DNA of 31,625 nt from Deltaproteobacteria bacterium (lineage in GTDB: Bacteria > Desulfobacterota > Syntrophia > Syntrophales > UBA5619), in NCBI GenBank assembly GCA_021372695.1, contig JAJFTY010000188.1:1-31625 (forward strand). Reading direction: 5' to 3'. Below are positions 7,441 to 15,063 of this stretch, one piece after another (the stretch's first letter is position 1; each line of letters begins with the position of its first letter). The notes under the pieces are model-generated. The model did no database searches, had not been told where the DNA came from, and saw nothing but the letters and a program-made list of their open reading frames with translations. The translations under genes were made by a program, and so were the position numbers.

Positions 7441-9768
7441 ATGGATTTCAAAATCCGCCCCTTTTCAACCAGCATCAAGACCAAGGTGACCGCCATCAGC
7501 ATCCTGATCATCATGACCGTGACCGGTGGCATGGCCACCTATTTCATCAGTGTAGAAGCCGGCCTGCTGCGGGGGGAACTCAAGAAAAGGGCCGCCGCCC
7601 TTGTGGAAAATTTTTCGCGCAACTGCGACTATCCGCTTCTTCTGGAGGATAGCCCCGCCATCGAAAAGCTCGCCGCGGCCATGATGCGGGACGGAGATGT
7701 CACGCTGATCGGGGTGAACAGGGCCGACGGCCAGGTTCTGTACCTCGAATCCAAGGAACGGATCGCAGGCGCCGATTGGTCAACGGTCGCAAGAGGCGAC
7801 GCGGGTGAAACCTCCATGCGGGAAGAGGCGGGAACACTGTTTGTGACCCGGCCGGTATGGCCGCCTTCCGAAGAGGACTTCCTCTTTTCCGGCGACTCCC
7901 CCGGAAAGCGCGCGAAGAATCCCCTGGGCCGCGTGACCATCGGGTTTTCCCTGAAGCCGACCAACGCCCTGATCCTGCGCTCCGTCGCCACCGCGAGCGT
8001 GATCGCCTTTGCGATCGCCCTCGTCTCCATCGCGATCCTGATGATCTTCCTCGGCCGCTTTTTCGGTCCCCTTCTGGTCATCGCCCAGGGGATCCGGAGA
8101 CTCTCCGAGGGCAGCCTCTCGCACCGATTGAACTTCGCGCGGCGGGACGAGATCGGGGCATTGGCCGGCGCCTTCAACCACATGGCGGAGACCCTCGAAG
8201 GGAGCCGCAAACGAATCGAAGAGGTCAACCAGAGCCTCGAGGAGAAGGTCCGGAAAAGGACGGAGGCGCTCCGGGATTCCGAAACGCGTTATCGCGCCTT
8301 CTTCGAGTCGACGGGCACGGCCATGGTGATCATCGAGGAGGATGGTTTCATCTCCCTGGTCAACGCCGAGTTTGAAAAGATGCTGGGTTTCCGCCGGGAC
8401 GAGGTGGAGGGGAAGATGCGGTGGATCAGCTTCTTTGCCGCAGAAGAGGCGGAGAAGATGTTGCAGTACAACAAGCGCCGCCTCTCCGAGCCGCAGAAGG
8501 AACCTGGCCATTGCGAATGCCGGATCCTCGACCACGAGAGCCGGACCACGGACGGCTTCTTCACCCTCTCTTCAGTTCCGGGCACGACGAAAATGATCTG
8601 TTCCCTGATCGACATTTCGGACAGGAAACGTCTGGAGCAGGAGTTCCGCGAGATCCAGAAGATGGAGGCCATCGGTACGCTCGCAGGAGGAATTGCTCAT
8701 GATTTCAATAATCTTCTGATGGGGGTTCAAGGCTACACCTCCCTGATGCTGCTGGACCTGGGAAACGATCACCACCACTTCGAAAAGCTCAAAGCCATCG
8801 AGGAGTATGTCCAGAGCGGCGCCAATCTGACGCGACAGCTTCTCGCCTTTGCCCGCGGCGGGAAGTATGAGGTCAAACCCACGAATCTCAGTGAAATCGT
8901 CGAAAAAACGGCGATGCTCTTCGGCCGGACCCGCAAGGAGATCCGGATCAAAATGAAATTCGAACCGGATCTCTGGCCGGTCAATGTAGACCGGGGGCAG
9001 ATGGAACAGGTCTTCCTGAACCTCTATGTCAATGCCTGGCACGCGATGCCGGGCGGCGGCGATCTCTATCTCCAAACGGCCAACCATCGACTCCCGGGAG
9101 ATGGCGATGAACCCCCCGACGCCGATCCCGGTGAATATGTCCGGGTGTCGATTCGCGACACCGGCGTAGGCATGGATGAAAAAACCAGGAGCCGCATCTT
9201 CGAACCCTTCTTCACGACCAAGAAAATGGGGAGGGGCACGGGTCTCGGGCTGGCCTCGGTCTATGGCATCATCCAGGGCCATGGCGGGACCATCGGGGTC
9301 GAGTCGGAAAAAGGGAAGGGCACGACTTTCCACATCTGCCTCCCCGCCTCGCACGGAGAGGTTTCCGCGGTAGCCCCGGCCCGGGAGGTTCTTGAGAAGG
9401 GCCAGGGAACCATCCTGCTGGTGGACGATGAAGAGGGCATCGTCTCCGTATCCCGAGAACTTCTGACCCATCTGGGGTATCAGGTTCTGACGGCCAAGAG
9501 CGGCAGCGAGGCTCTCGACCTGTACCGGGAAAAGGGAGCGACCATCGACCTCGTCATCCTGGATATGATCATGCCCGGAATGAGCGGCGGTGAGACTTTC
9601 GATCTTCTCAAACAGCTGAATCCGGGGATACGGGTGATCCTCTCCAGCGGGTACAGTCTCGACGGGCCGGCCAGCCGGATCATGGAGCAGGGCTGCCGGA
9701 GCTTCATGCAGAAACCCTTCAATCTCTCCCTGCTGTCACAAAAGATCCGCGAGGCGGTCCAACCGTAG
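7441..9768 (+). CDS. Membrane hybrid sensor histidine kinase (HAMP-PAS-HisKA-HATPase-REC)
   Basis: A 775-residue inner-membrane sensor. Order: a membrane span at about 13-35; a periplasmic region at about 36-175; a second span at about 177-205; HAMP at about 206-258; a PAS domain at about 280-400. HisKA follows with the phosphorylated His420 in AGGIAHDFNN. The ATPase domain has an N-box (QVFLNLYVNAWHAM), DTGVGM, FEPFFTTK and GTGLGL. A C-terminal receiver has its acidic pair at D662-D663, phospho-acceptor Asp708 in LDMIMPGMSG, and a conserved KPF. AGGAG seven bases upstream supports the start. It lacks a DNA-binding output and no response regulator is encoded next to it, so the signal must pass to an unlinked regulator or phosphotransfer protein. 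It is the last gene of the receptor and binding-protein operon, and its stop lies only 14 bases from the convergent hydroxylase gene. Confidence 0.92.
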   Translation: MDFKIRPFSTSIKTKVTAISILIIMTVTGGMATYFISVEAGLLRGELKKRAAALVENFSRNCDYPLLLEDSPAIEKLAAAMMRDGDVTLIGVNRADGQVLYLESKERIAGADWSTVARGDAGETSMREEAGTLFVTRPVWPPSEEDFLFSGDSPGKRAKNPLGRVTIGFSLKPTNALILRSVATASVIAFAIALVSIAILMIFLGRFFGPLLVIAQGIRRLSEGSLSHRLNFARRDEIGALAGAFNHMAETLEGSRKRIEEVNQSLEEKVRKRTEALRDSETRYRAFFESTGTAMVIIEEDGFISLVNAEFEKMLGFRRDEVEGKMRWISFFAAEEAEKMLQYNKRRLSEPQKEPGHCECRILDHESRTTDGFFTLSSVPGTTKMICSLIDISDRKRLEQEFREIQKMEAIGTLAGGIAHDFNNLLMGVQGYTSLMLLDLGNDHHHFEKLKAIEEYVQSGANLTRQLLAFARGGKYEVKPTNLSEIVEKTAMLFGRTRKEIRIKMKFEPDLWPVNVDRGQMEQVFLNLYVNAWHAMPGGGDLYLQTANHRLPGDGDEPPDADPGEYVRVSIRDTGVGMDEKTRSRIFEPFFTTKKMGRGTGLGLASVYGIIQGHGGTIGVESEKGKGTTFHICLPASHGEVSAVAPAREVLEKGQGTILLVDDEEGIVSVSRELLTHLGYQVLTAKSGSEALDLYREKGATIDLVILDMIMPGMSGGETFDLLKQLNPGIRVILSSGYSLDGPASRIMEQGCRSFMQKPFNLSLLSQKIREAVQP

Positions 9769-9782
9769 TCGATCACCGACCC

Positions 9783-10607
9783 TCATCGCTTTTCCCAGGG
9801 AAGCAGCATCATCTTCCAGAATCTTGCGTAGGCCGGATCCCTGAAGCCGGTGAGTCCGATCGTCATTCCGGTGTGGCCCGCCGCGGGCTGCGCCTGATAG
9901 GTCTTGAACAGCCGGTCCCAGAGCGAAAGGTTGAAGCCGAAGTTGCGGTTGAACTCGCGCGGGAGCACGGAGTGGTGGAACCGGTGCATGTCCGGGGTGA
10001 CGAAGACCTGCCGGAGAAGACCGTCCGCCGGCGCGGGGATGCGGAGATTCGCGTGGGTGAACATGGCCATGCCGTTGAGAAGGACCTCGAAGGCGAGGAC
10101 CACGGCGGCGGGAGGGCCGAGCAGGGCCACCATGGCCATTTTCAGGAGCAGCGAGATCAGGATCTCCAGCGGGTGAAAACGGAGGGCCGAGGTGAGGTCG
10201 AGGTCCATATCGGTGTGGTGCATGCGATGGAGAAGCCAGAGCGGACGCACCCGGTGAAACAGGAAATGCTGGACATAGACGAGCCCGTCGAGCGCGACGA
10301 GGGTCAGAATCGCGGCCACCCACCGCGGAGCCGGGATGATGTTCAGAAGGCCCCATCCCTTCTCCGCCCAGAGCACGGCCATGCCGACCGGGAGAACGGG
10401 AAAGAGAAGGCGCGGGAAGAGGGCGTTCACCACGTGCATGCACAGATTCCCGAGCCAGCGCAGGGAGCGCTTCAGGGCGCGAGGACGCCTCGGGGCGGCG
10501 GTTTCCGCGACCGCGACCACGGCGAAGATCGCCAGGAAGAATCCGGCCCGGAGCGCCGCTTCGTGCTGCGTCACATTCCAGTCGAATCCTGCATCGGGAA
10601 GAATCAT
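9783..10607 (-). CDS. Fatty acid hydroxylase/sterol desaturase-superfamily membrane protein
   Basis: A 274-residue integral membrane di-iron enzyme of the PF04116 type. The histidine clusters expected for the metal centre are present: HFLFH (H114, H118), HRMHH (H127, H130, H131), H145, H185 in FTHAN, and HRFHH (H208, H211, H212). Hydrophobic spans lie at about 20-35, 60-80, 96-114 and 147-180. A purine-rich GGGGCGAGG just before the ATG acts as ribosome-binding site. Members hydroxylate or desaturate acyl chains, sterols or hopanoid-like lipids with molecular oxygen, so its presence hints at some exposure to oxygen. The substrate cannot be read from the sequence. It is convergent with the kinase gene and appears monocistronic. 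Confidence 0.88.
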   Translation of the reverse strand: MILPDAGFDWNVTQHEAALRAGFFLAIFAVVAVAETAAPRRPRALKRSLRWLGNLCMHVVNALFPRLLFPVLPVGMAVLWAEKGWGLLNIIPAPRWVAAILTLVALDGLVYVQHFLFHRVRPLWLLHRMHHTDMDLDLTSALRFHPLEILISLLLKMAMVALLGPPAAVVLAFEVLLNGMAMFTHANLRIPAPADGLLRQVFVTPDMHRFHHSVLPREFNRNFGFNLSLWDRLFKTYQAQPAAGHTGMTIGLTGFRDPAYARFWKMMLLPWEKR

Positions 10608-10953
10608 CGCCTCGCCCCTGGTGGATCTCGCCGGGAATCACGCATCGACTCTACACCCTGAGGCAGGGCCATTCAATCCCGAACAGCCCTCCGGAACTCA
10701 AAGGGTAGTTTCGACTTACCTTTAATCATCCATTTTTCGCATATTGCTTAAGCACCGGAAGAGGAAGAAGCTGGGGCACAAGGGGCGACACCCCCACGCT
10801 GCGGCCGTAGTGCACACCGCCGGCTGAGATGCAATTGCCTCGGAAACGGGCCGGCGGCAGCTCTCGACTTTCCGGGAGACGGCCGATGAACGCCGGATCC
10901 CCGAATCGCCGTCGGGGATCCGCGCCTGATATCCGTCATGAGAAAGGAGAAGG
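10608..10953. other. Intergenic region between divergent hydroxylase and VOC genes
   Basis: About 346 bases without a convincing gene. The only strong structure is the hairpin at 10894-10922. Short open frames in this stretch have poor composition and no ribosome-binding site. No clear promoter hexamers were identified for either flanking gene. Confidence 0.4.
10894..10922. repeat. 11-bp perfect hairpin upstream of the VOC gene
   Basis: GGATCCCCGA (10895-10904) and TCGGGGATCC (10912-10921) are exact inverted complements around a 7-base loop, extended by one more C-G pair. There is no T-run, so it is not a standard terminator. It lies about 30 bases before the VOC start and could be an operator or a leader hairpin. 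Confidence 0.6.
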
Positions 10954-11322
10954 ATGGTGAATCCGGTAAACTGGTTCGAAATTCCCGTCATGGACATGAA
11001 GCGGGCCAAGGCATTCTATGAGAAGGTCTTCGGCTACAGCCTCTCGCTGCACGATATGGGGCCCCTGCACATGGCCTGGTTCCCGATGGAGGATAAGGCC
11101 CCCGGCGCCGCAGGATCGCTCGTCCAGGGAGAAATGTACGAGCCGTGCGATACGGGCCACGTGATCTATTTCAGCGTCGAGGATATCACCGGCACCCTCG
11201 AAAAGGCCAAGAAGAATGGCGGCACCATCCAGAATCCGAAGACCGGCATCGGCGAGTACGGCTTCATCGGCCACTTCAAGGATACCGAAGGAAACTGCAT
11301 CGGCCTGCACTCGATGAAGTGA
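10954..11322 (+). CDS. VOC-family (glyoxalase/bleomycin-resistance fold) protein
   Basis: A 122-residue single-domain protein of the vicinal-oxygen-chelate superfamily. It begins NPVNWFEIPVMDMKRAKAFYEKVFGYSL, the usual beta-alpha start. A central IYFSVEDITGTLEKAKKNGG and a terminal FIGHFKDTEGNCIGLHS complete the two beta-alpha-beta-beta-beta modules. AAAGGAG immediately upstream fixes the start. Close relatives in sequence databases are generally annotated only as VOC proteins. Candidate metal ligands are not all present in the classical positions, so enzyme activity is uncertain. It is a single gene, convergent with the transferase at 11377-12072. Confidence 0.85.
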   Translation: MVNPVNWFEIPVMDMKRAKAFYEKVFGYSLSLHDMGPLHMAWFPMEDKAPGAAGSLVQGEMYEPCDTGHVIYFSVEDITGTLEKAKKNGGTIQNPKTGIGEYGFIGHFKDTEGNCIGLHSMK

Positions 11323-11376
11323 CCTTCGTCGGAATGGCACGGACCCGTCCCCCGGGGCATAGGTGCAGCGGGGCTG

Positions 11377-12072
11377 CTATCGATAGAACCGGGCGAGCCG
11401 CTCCGGTGCGACGCCGCAGAGATAGAGGGTGATCAGAAACCAGTTGCGCAGGGTGCCGAACAGCATCCCCTCTTTTTCCCAGCGCCGCGCCGAGGTGGTC
11501 GCCGGCTCCGGGAACAGGACGATCCGCCCACCTTTCCGCTTGATCCGGCGCATCAGGTCCACGTCTTCCATGATCGGGATCTCCCGGAACCCGCCGAGGG
11601 TCCGGAAACAGGAGGCCCGGAGGAAGATCGCCTGGTCGCCATAGGGGATTCCGGTCCAGTGGGACCGGCGGTTGGCCACGGTTTCGATCACCCGGAAGCC
11701 CGGCCGCGGTGAATCGATGCGGAGCGCGAAGGCGCCGCCCGCACAGCCCCCATCCCGCATCGCCGCGGTGATCCGTTCGAAAGCAGCGGCTGGCAGAACG
11801 GTGTCGGCGTGGAGGAAAAGCAGAACGTCGCCGGCGGCGATCGCGGCGCCCCGGTTTTGCTGCGCACCCCGCCCTTTTTCGGAGGAGACCTTCCGCACGC
11901 CGGCATCGCGGATCGCCGCCAGGGTCTTGCCTCCCGGCTCACCGTCGACCACGATGATCTCCGCAGCCTCCCCGCTCCTCAAGTGGCGGACGGACGCGAT
12001 CGTTTCGTTGATCACGGCCTGTTCCCCGAACACCGGGATGATCACGGAGATGCCGCATTCGCGCTTCGTCAT
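11377..12072 (-). CDS. TIGR04283-type family 2 glycosyltransferase (rSAM/selenodomain-associated transferase 2)
   Basis: A 231-residue GT-A fold glycosyltransferase. In order: ISVIIPVFGE (8-17), the nucleotide-binding start; IIVVDGEPGGKT (39-50); GRGAQQNRGA (68-77); LFLHADT (85-91), the DxD-like metal site; GIPYGDQAIFLR (141-152); and IMEDVDLMRRIKRKGG (167-182). GRGxQxNxG together with PYGDQ is characteristic of TIGR04283. The start at 12072 has AGAGGGG eight bases upstream. The frame stays open to 12300, but that extension lacks family similarity and is not included. Its partner family (TIGR04282) is encoded at 3501-4235 on the same strand. The acceptor is not known. The products of these paired transferases are thought to be small-molecule glycosides, which is inference. 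Confidence 0.85.
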   Translation of the reverse strand: MTKRECGISVIIPVFGEQAVINETIASVRHLRSGEAAEIIVVDGEPGGKTLAAIRDAGVRKVSSEKGRGAQQNRGAAIAAGDVLLFLHADTVLPAAAFERITAAMRDGGCAGGAFALRIDSPRPGFRVIETVANRRSHWTGIPYGDQAIFLRASCFRTLGGFREIPIMEDVDLMRRIKRKGGRIVLFPEPATTSARRWEKEGMLFGTLRNWFLITLYLCGVAPERLARFYR

Positions 12073-12216
12073 GCGATGCCCCTCTGATTGGCTGATTTCG
12101 TCCTCCGGACAAGTTCCGGCACAGGCTCTCATTGCGTTCGCCCTGGAAGAGCGGGATGCCTGCCCGATCCTCCGCTTATACCACAACCGGCTTTGCGGAT
12201 TCGCGGGAAGTTTTCC

Positions 12217-12245
12217 TTGATATCCCGCCGGTGATCCGGTATCGT
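12217..12245 (+). promoter_or_regulatory. Candidate promoter of the ParB-like gene
   Basis: TTGATA (12217-12222) and TATCGT (12240-12245) are separated by exactly 17 bases. The -35 box is a five-of-six match and the -10 box four-of-six. It would leave a leader of about 135 bases. The match is modest. Confidence 0.3.
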
Positions 12246-12356
12246 CCCTCAAACAAACAACCCTGATATCGTAATGTTTGCCTGCCGCCTCTACTCTCAC
12301 CGTTGACGGGAGGGCCGCGGGGGGTGATTGACCTTTTGTCGCGTCTGACCCGGTTT

Positions 12357-12380
12357 TTCTTTCTTTGCCGAAAGAAGGGA
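12357..12380 (+). promoter_or_regulatory. Hairpin that covers the ribosome-binding site of the ParB-like gene
   Basis: TTCTTTCTTT (12357-12366) can pair along its full length with AAAGAAGGGA (12371-12380) across a GCCG loop, giving ten consecutive pairs including two G-T wobbles. The right arm contains the AAGGGA ribosome-binding site, which ends six bases before the ATG at 12387. Pairing would hide the site, so translation may depend on opening this stem. Seen in sequence; function inferred. Confidence 0.45.
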
Positions 12381-12386
12381 CTGATC

Positions 12387-13187
12387 ATGGCGACCTACGA
12401 GAAGAATCAGCTCTACATGGTGCCCTTGGCTGAAATTCAGCCCGACCCCAGCCAACCTCGCAAGTATATCGACCCCGCGGCCCTTGATGAGTTGACCGCC
12501 TCGGTCCGGCAGATGGGGATCATTGAGCCGGTCGTCTGCCGGCAGGACCCGGCCACAAGCCTGGTCTACGCCGTCGCCGGCGAGAGGCGCTGCGCCGCGG
12601 CGCGCAAGGCGGGGATCGCGGCCGTTCCCGCCATCTTCATCGACGGCGGAAACTGTGCCGAGGTTGCGCTCGTGGAGAATCTCCTCCGCCAAGACCTGAA
12701 CGCCGTGGAAGAGGCCGAGGCCCTGCAGCGCCTGATGGATGAGCACGCCTACCAGCAGGATCAGCTGGCCACCGTCATCGGCAAAAGCCAGCCCTCCATC
12801 TCCATGACCCTCTCGATCAACAGACTCCCCAAAGAGATCCGCGATGAATGCCGCCGGGACCCCACCGTTCCCAAAAGGACCCTTATCGAAATCGCCGGGC
12901 GGAAACAGGAGCGGAGCATGCTGACCCAGTTCAGGAAATACCGGGAGCAGCAGGCCAAAGCCGACGCCAGGGAGGCCGGAACAACGCCACCGGCGGAACG
13001 GAAGCGGACCAAGGCGGAGGCGATCATCAACGGCATCGGCGCCATGGCGAGCAGAATCGGCGACCTCGAATTCCCCGACTTCACCGCCGAGGAGCGGACC
13101 GGCATGATCGAGGCGATGAACTCCCTGAAGGATGCCCTGGACGAGGCGATCCCCCGGGCGGTGAAAAACCGGAAGAAGCCGATGTAG
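12387..13187 (+). CDS. Solitary ParB/Noc-like DNA-binding protein
   Basis: A 266-residue ParB-family protein. The N-terminal ParB/sulfiredoxin-like domain shows VPLAEIQPDPSQPRKYID (12-29), the nucleotide-binding AGERRCAAARKAG (64-76) and ENLLRQDLNAVEEAEAL (97-113). A helix-turn-helix follows at about 121-147 (QLATVIGKSQPSISMTLSIN). The C-terminal part (about 170-266) has a basic, Ala-rich linker and a helical end unlike the short leucine-zipper-like domain of chromosomal ParB. AAGGGA before the ATG at 12387 fixes the start, and the upstream in-frame ATG at 12303 has no ribosome-binding site. No ParA is encoded beside it and no parS-like palindrome was recognised, so this is probably not the chromosome-segregation ParB. 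A gene regulator or a protein from a mobile element is more likely. Confidence 0.85.
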   Translation: MATYEKNQLYMVPLAEIQPDPSQPRKYIDPAALDELTASVRQMGIIEPVVCRQDPATSLVYAVAGERRCAAARKAGIAAVPAIFIDGGNCAEVALVENLLRQDLNAVEEAEALQRLMDEHAYQQDQLATVIGKSQPSISMTLSINRLPKEIRDECRRDPTVPKRTLIEIAGRKQERSMLTQFRKYREQQAKADAREAGTTPPAERKRTKAEAIINGIGAMASRIGDLEFPDFTAEERTGMIEAMNSLKDALDEAIPRAVKNRKKPM

Positions 13188-13417
13188 ATCTGGAGGGTCG
13201 GCGGAGTGAAGCGAAGCCAGTCCGACGCATAATCGGCGAGGAAAAGTGAAGTCGAAAATGATCGGAGCAATCGGTAGACTCTTAATAAGATCGTATGGGT
13301 AAGTCGTATAAACGCGTTGATATGACTTCAAGATAGAGCGGTTCCGGGTGGGACTGACCGGCCGGATGGCGGTCAACGACCATTACGTTTTTTCGATTTC
13401 AGAAAGGGGGTACGAAT

Positions 13418-13942
13418 GTGATGGAAGGTTGGACGGAAGAGGAGGTCCAAGATAAGAATCTGATGGCGCCATGCGGGCTGTATTGCGGTGCCTGCGGGGT
13501 CTATATCGCAACGAGGGACAAGAACGAAAAATTCAAGGCGGTCATGGGCAACCTTTACGGGACAAAGCCGGAAGAGACGGAATGCTGCGGATGCATGCAA
13601 ACCGAGCCTGCAAAGAAACTCTATGGCTATTGCACCGCATGCGCGATCCGGAATTGTGTCCGTGCGAAAGGATATTACTCCTGCCATCAATGTGGCCAAT
13701 GGCCTTGCAGTACGATAGAAAACTTTGGCCTGGCCACGGGGGTGCGGGTGATGAAAAGGGCGATCCCCTTGTGGCGTGCAAAGGTGGCCGAGCTCGGTGA
13801 TGAGAAAGGCAGTGTGGAATGGGCCCGAGCGGAGTTGGAGCGCTATCACTGCCCTGCCTGCGGAAAACCGCTCTTCAGGGGGGCCAAGCGCTGCCGGGCC
13901 TGCAAGGAGGAGGTCGCGGAAGTTCTTGACGGGGCGCTATGA
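13418..13942 (+). CDS. Cysteine-rich DUF3795-like protein with C-terminal zinc ribbon
   Basis: A 174-residue protein. The N-terminal part carries MAPCGLYCGACGVYIA, the pattern of DUF3795 proteins, followed by further cysteine clusters (ECCGCMQ, YCTACAIRNCVRAKG, YSCHQCGQWPCS). A distinct C-terminal zinc-ribbon-like segment CPACG(x9)RCRACK follows. The cysteines suggest zinc or iron-sulfur binding, and the role of the family is unknown. AAAGGGGG lies seven bases before the GTG at 13418. The adjacent ATG at 13421 is an equally possible start. It is preceded by about 230 non-coding bases that hold a small TGACCG/CGGTCA stem, and is followed by about 180 non-coding bases. Confidence 0.8.
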   Translation: MMEGWTEEEVQDKNLMAPCGLYCGACGVYIATRDKNEKFKAVMGNLYGTKPEETECCGCMQTEPAKKLYGYCTACAIRNCVRAKGYYSCHQCGQWPCSTIENFGLATGVRVMKRAIPLWRAKVAELGDEKGSVEWARAELERYHCPACGKPLFRGAKRCRACKEEVAEVLDGAL

Positions 13943-14122
13943 GGCTCTTACGGGTGATGCGTTCTTCCTGAACTACACAACCAGACGGAATCAGGGGAAA
14001 TTGCAGATTTCTTTTGGCAACGATCACCTCTATCGAGACCCTGCTTCTCTGTGCAAATATTCATTGACAGGCAAACAGCCCCCCTATGCTCCCGCTAATT
14101 GAAAGCAGTACCTTGTAGATCG

Positions 14123-14836
14123 ATGGAAACATGGAAATACCTTTACGCCTGTCTTGGCGCGGCCCTTATCCGGTCGTACTTCAAGATCATGCGTATCGAG
14201 ATCTTCGGCCGGGAGGTCGAGGCTGAGCTCCTGGCGAGCCGCCGGGACATCCTCTACGCCGGTTGGCACCGGGGTTTCCTCTACTATGCCTACCACTATC
14301 GGGACCGCCGCGGTGCGGGCATCATCTCCCAGTCACGGGATGGCGAGCTTATCGCACTGGTCTGCAAACGCCTGGGGATTCATTGCTTTCGCGGCTCATC
14401 CTCGCGCGGCGGGCCCGCGGCCCTGCGTGATCTCGTTGACTATATCCGGGCCGGCCACATCGGCGGCTTCACCCCGGACGGCCCTGTCGGACCGCCCTAC
14501 GCCTCCAAGCCGGGTATCATCCAGCTCGCAGCCCGCACTGGAGCGCCATTGCTGGCCTTTGCCTGGGACGCGTCACCGAGCTACGAATTCAATTCCTGGG
14601 ACCGCACCATCCTGCCGCTGCCCTTCGCCCGCATCGCCGTACTGTATGACCGCAAACCGATTTCTGTGCCCAGCGGGCTGACTGACGAGGAATATGATTC
14701 TATCCGGGTCGAGTTCGACCGGCGCATGAACCACTTGGTCTATCAGGCACGCTTCTATGTCAAGAACAAACTCAGAGGTATCGACCCGCGCGACATCGAC
14801 GTGCCTGCGCATTACCTCGACTATTTGCCGCGCTGA
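14123..14836 (+). CDS. DUF374-family lysophospholipid acyltransferase-like protein
   Basis: A 237-residue protein with the PF04028 (DUF374) signature. Motifs: AGWHRGFLYYAYHY with candidate catalytic His49; QSRDGELIA (70-78); FRGSSSRGG (89-97); and FTPDGPVGPPY (116-126), which corresponds to the substrate-binding block of glycerolipid acyltransferases. It probably transfers an acyl chain onto a lipid or lipid A-like acceptor at the inner face of the cytoplasmic membrane. The start is set at ATG 14123. A TTG at 14099 would add eight unlikely residues, and neither start has a good ribosome-binding site. TTGACA (14064) and TATGCT (14085) lie upstream with a short 15-base spacer, a weak promoter candidate. 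Relatives are usually found near lipid A genes, but none is present here. Confidence 0.82.
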   Translation: METWKYLYACLGAALIRSYFKIMRIEIFGREVEAELLASRRDILYAGWHRGFLYYAYHYRDRRGAGIISQSRDGELIALVCKRLGIHCFRGSSSRGGPAALRDLVDYIRAGHIGGFTPDGPVGPPYASKPGIIQLAARTGAPLLAFAWDASPSYEFNSWDRTILPLPFARIAVLYDRKPISVPSGLTDEEYDSIRVEFDRRMNHLVYQARFYVKNKLRGIDPRDIDVPAHYLDYLPR

Positions 14837-15004
14837 AAACCAAAGAGAGATAGGGTTAGGGTAGCAACATATCCTACACCGTCGGGTCTTCCGCCCTACT
14901 CCGCTTCTGAAAATCAGTAATCAGATGTTTTGAGAACCTCTTCCGGAAGTGTTGTTTTCACCAATAGCTCACGTCTGTACAGCATTTCGATGCGTTATCA
15001 GGGC

Positions 15005-15039
15005 AAAATAAAAAAAGCAGAGCCAATTGATGACCCTGC
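15005..15039 (-). terminator. Intrinsic terminator of the PEP-CTERM gene
   Basis: On the minus strand GCAGGG (15039-15034) pairs with CTCTGC (15022-15017) through a 6-bp stem with one wobble and an 11-base loop. T7, one A and T4 follow directly. It begins 25 bases after the stop of the PEP-CTERM gene. Confidence 0.6.
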
Positions 15040-15063
15040 CTTTCTGCATTACCATGTGCTTTG

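Larger units (their letters stand above)
12073..12386. other. Divergent intergenic region between transferase and ParB-like gene
   Basis: About 314 bases. It holds a candidate promoter at 12217-12245 and a stem that covers the ParB ribosome-binding site at 12357-12380. The part nearest the transferase is an open extension of its frame with no sign of selection. Nothing else was identified. Confidence 0.4.

Noticed and set aside
12073..12300. N-terminal extension of the TIGR04283 transferase
   Set aside because: The frame is open but lacks family similarity, and AGAGGGG supports the ATG at 12072.
13340..13400. TGACCG/CGGTCA stem followed by T6 as a terminator of the ParB-like gene
   Set aside because: The T-run starts about 12 bases after the stem, too far for an intrinsic terminator.
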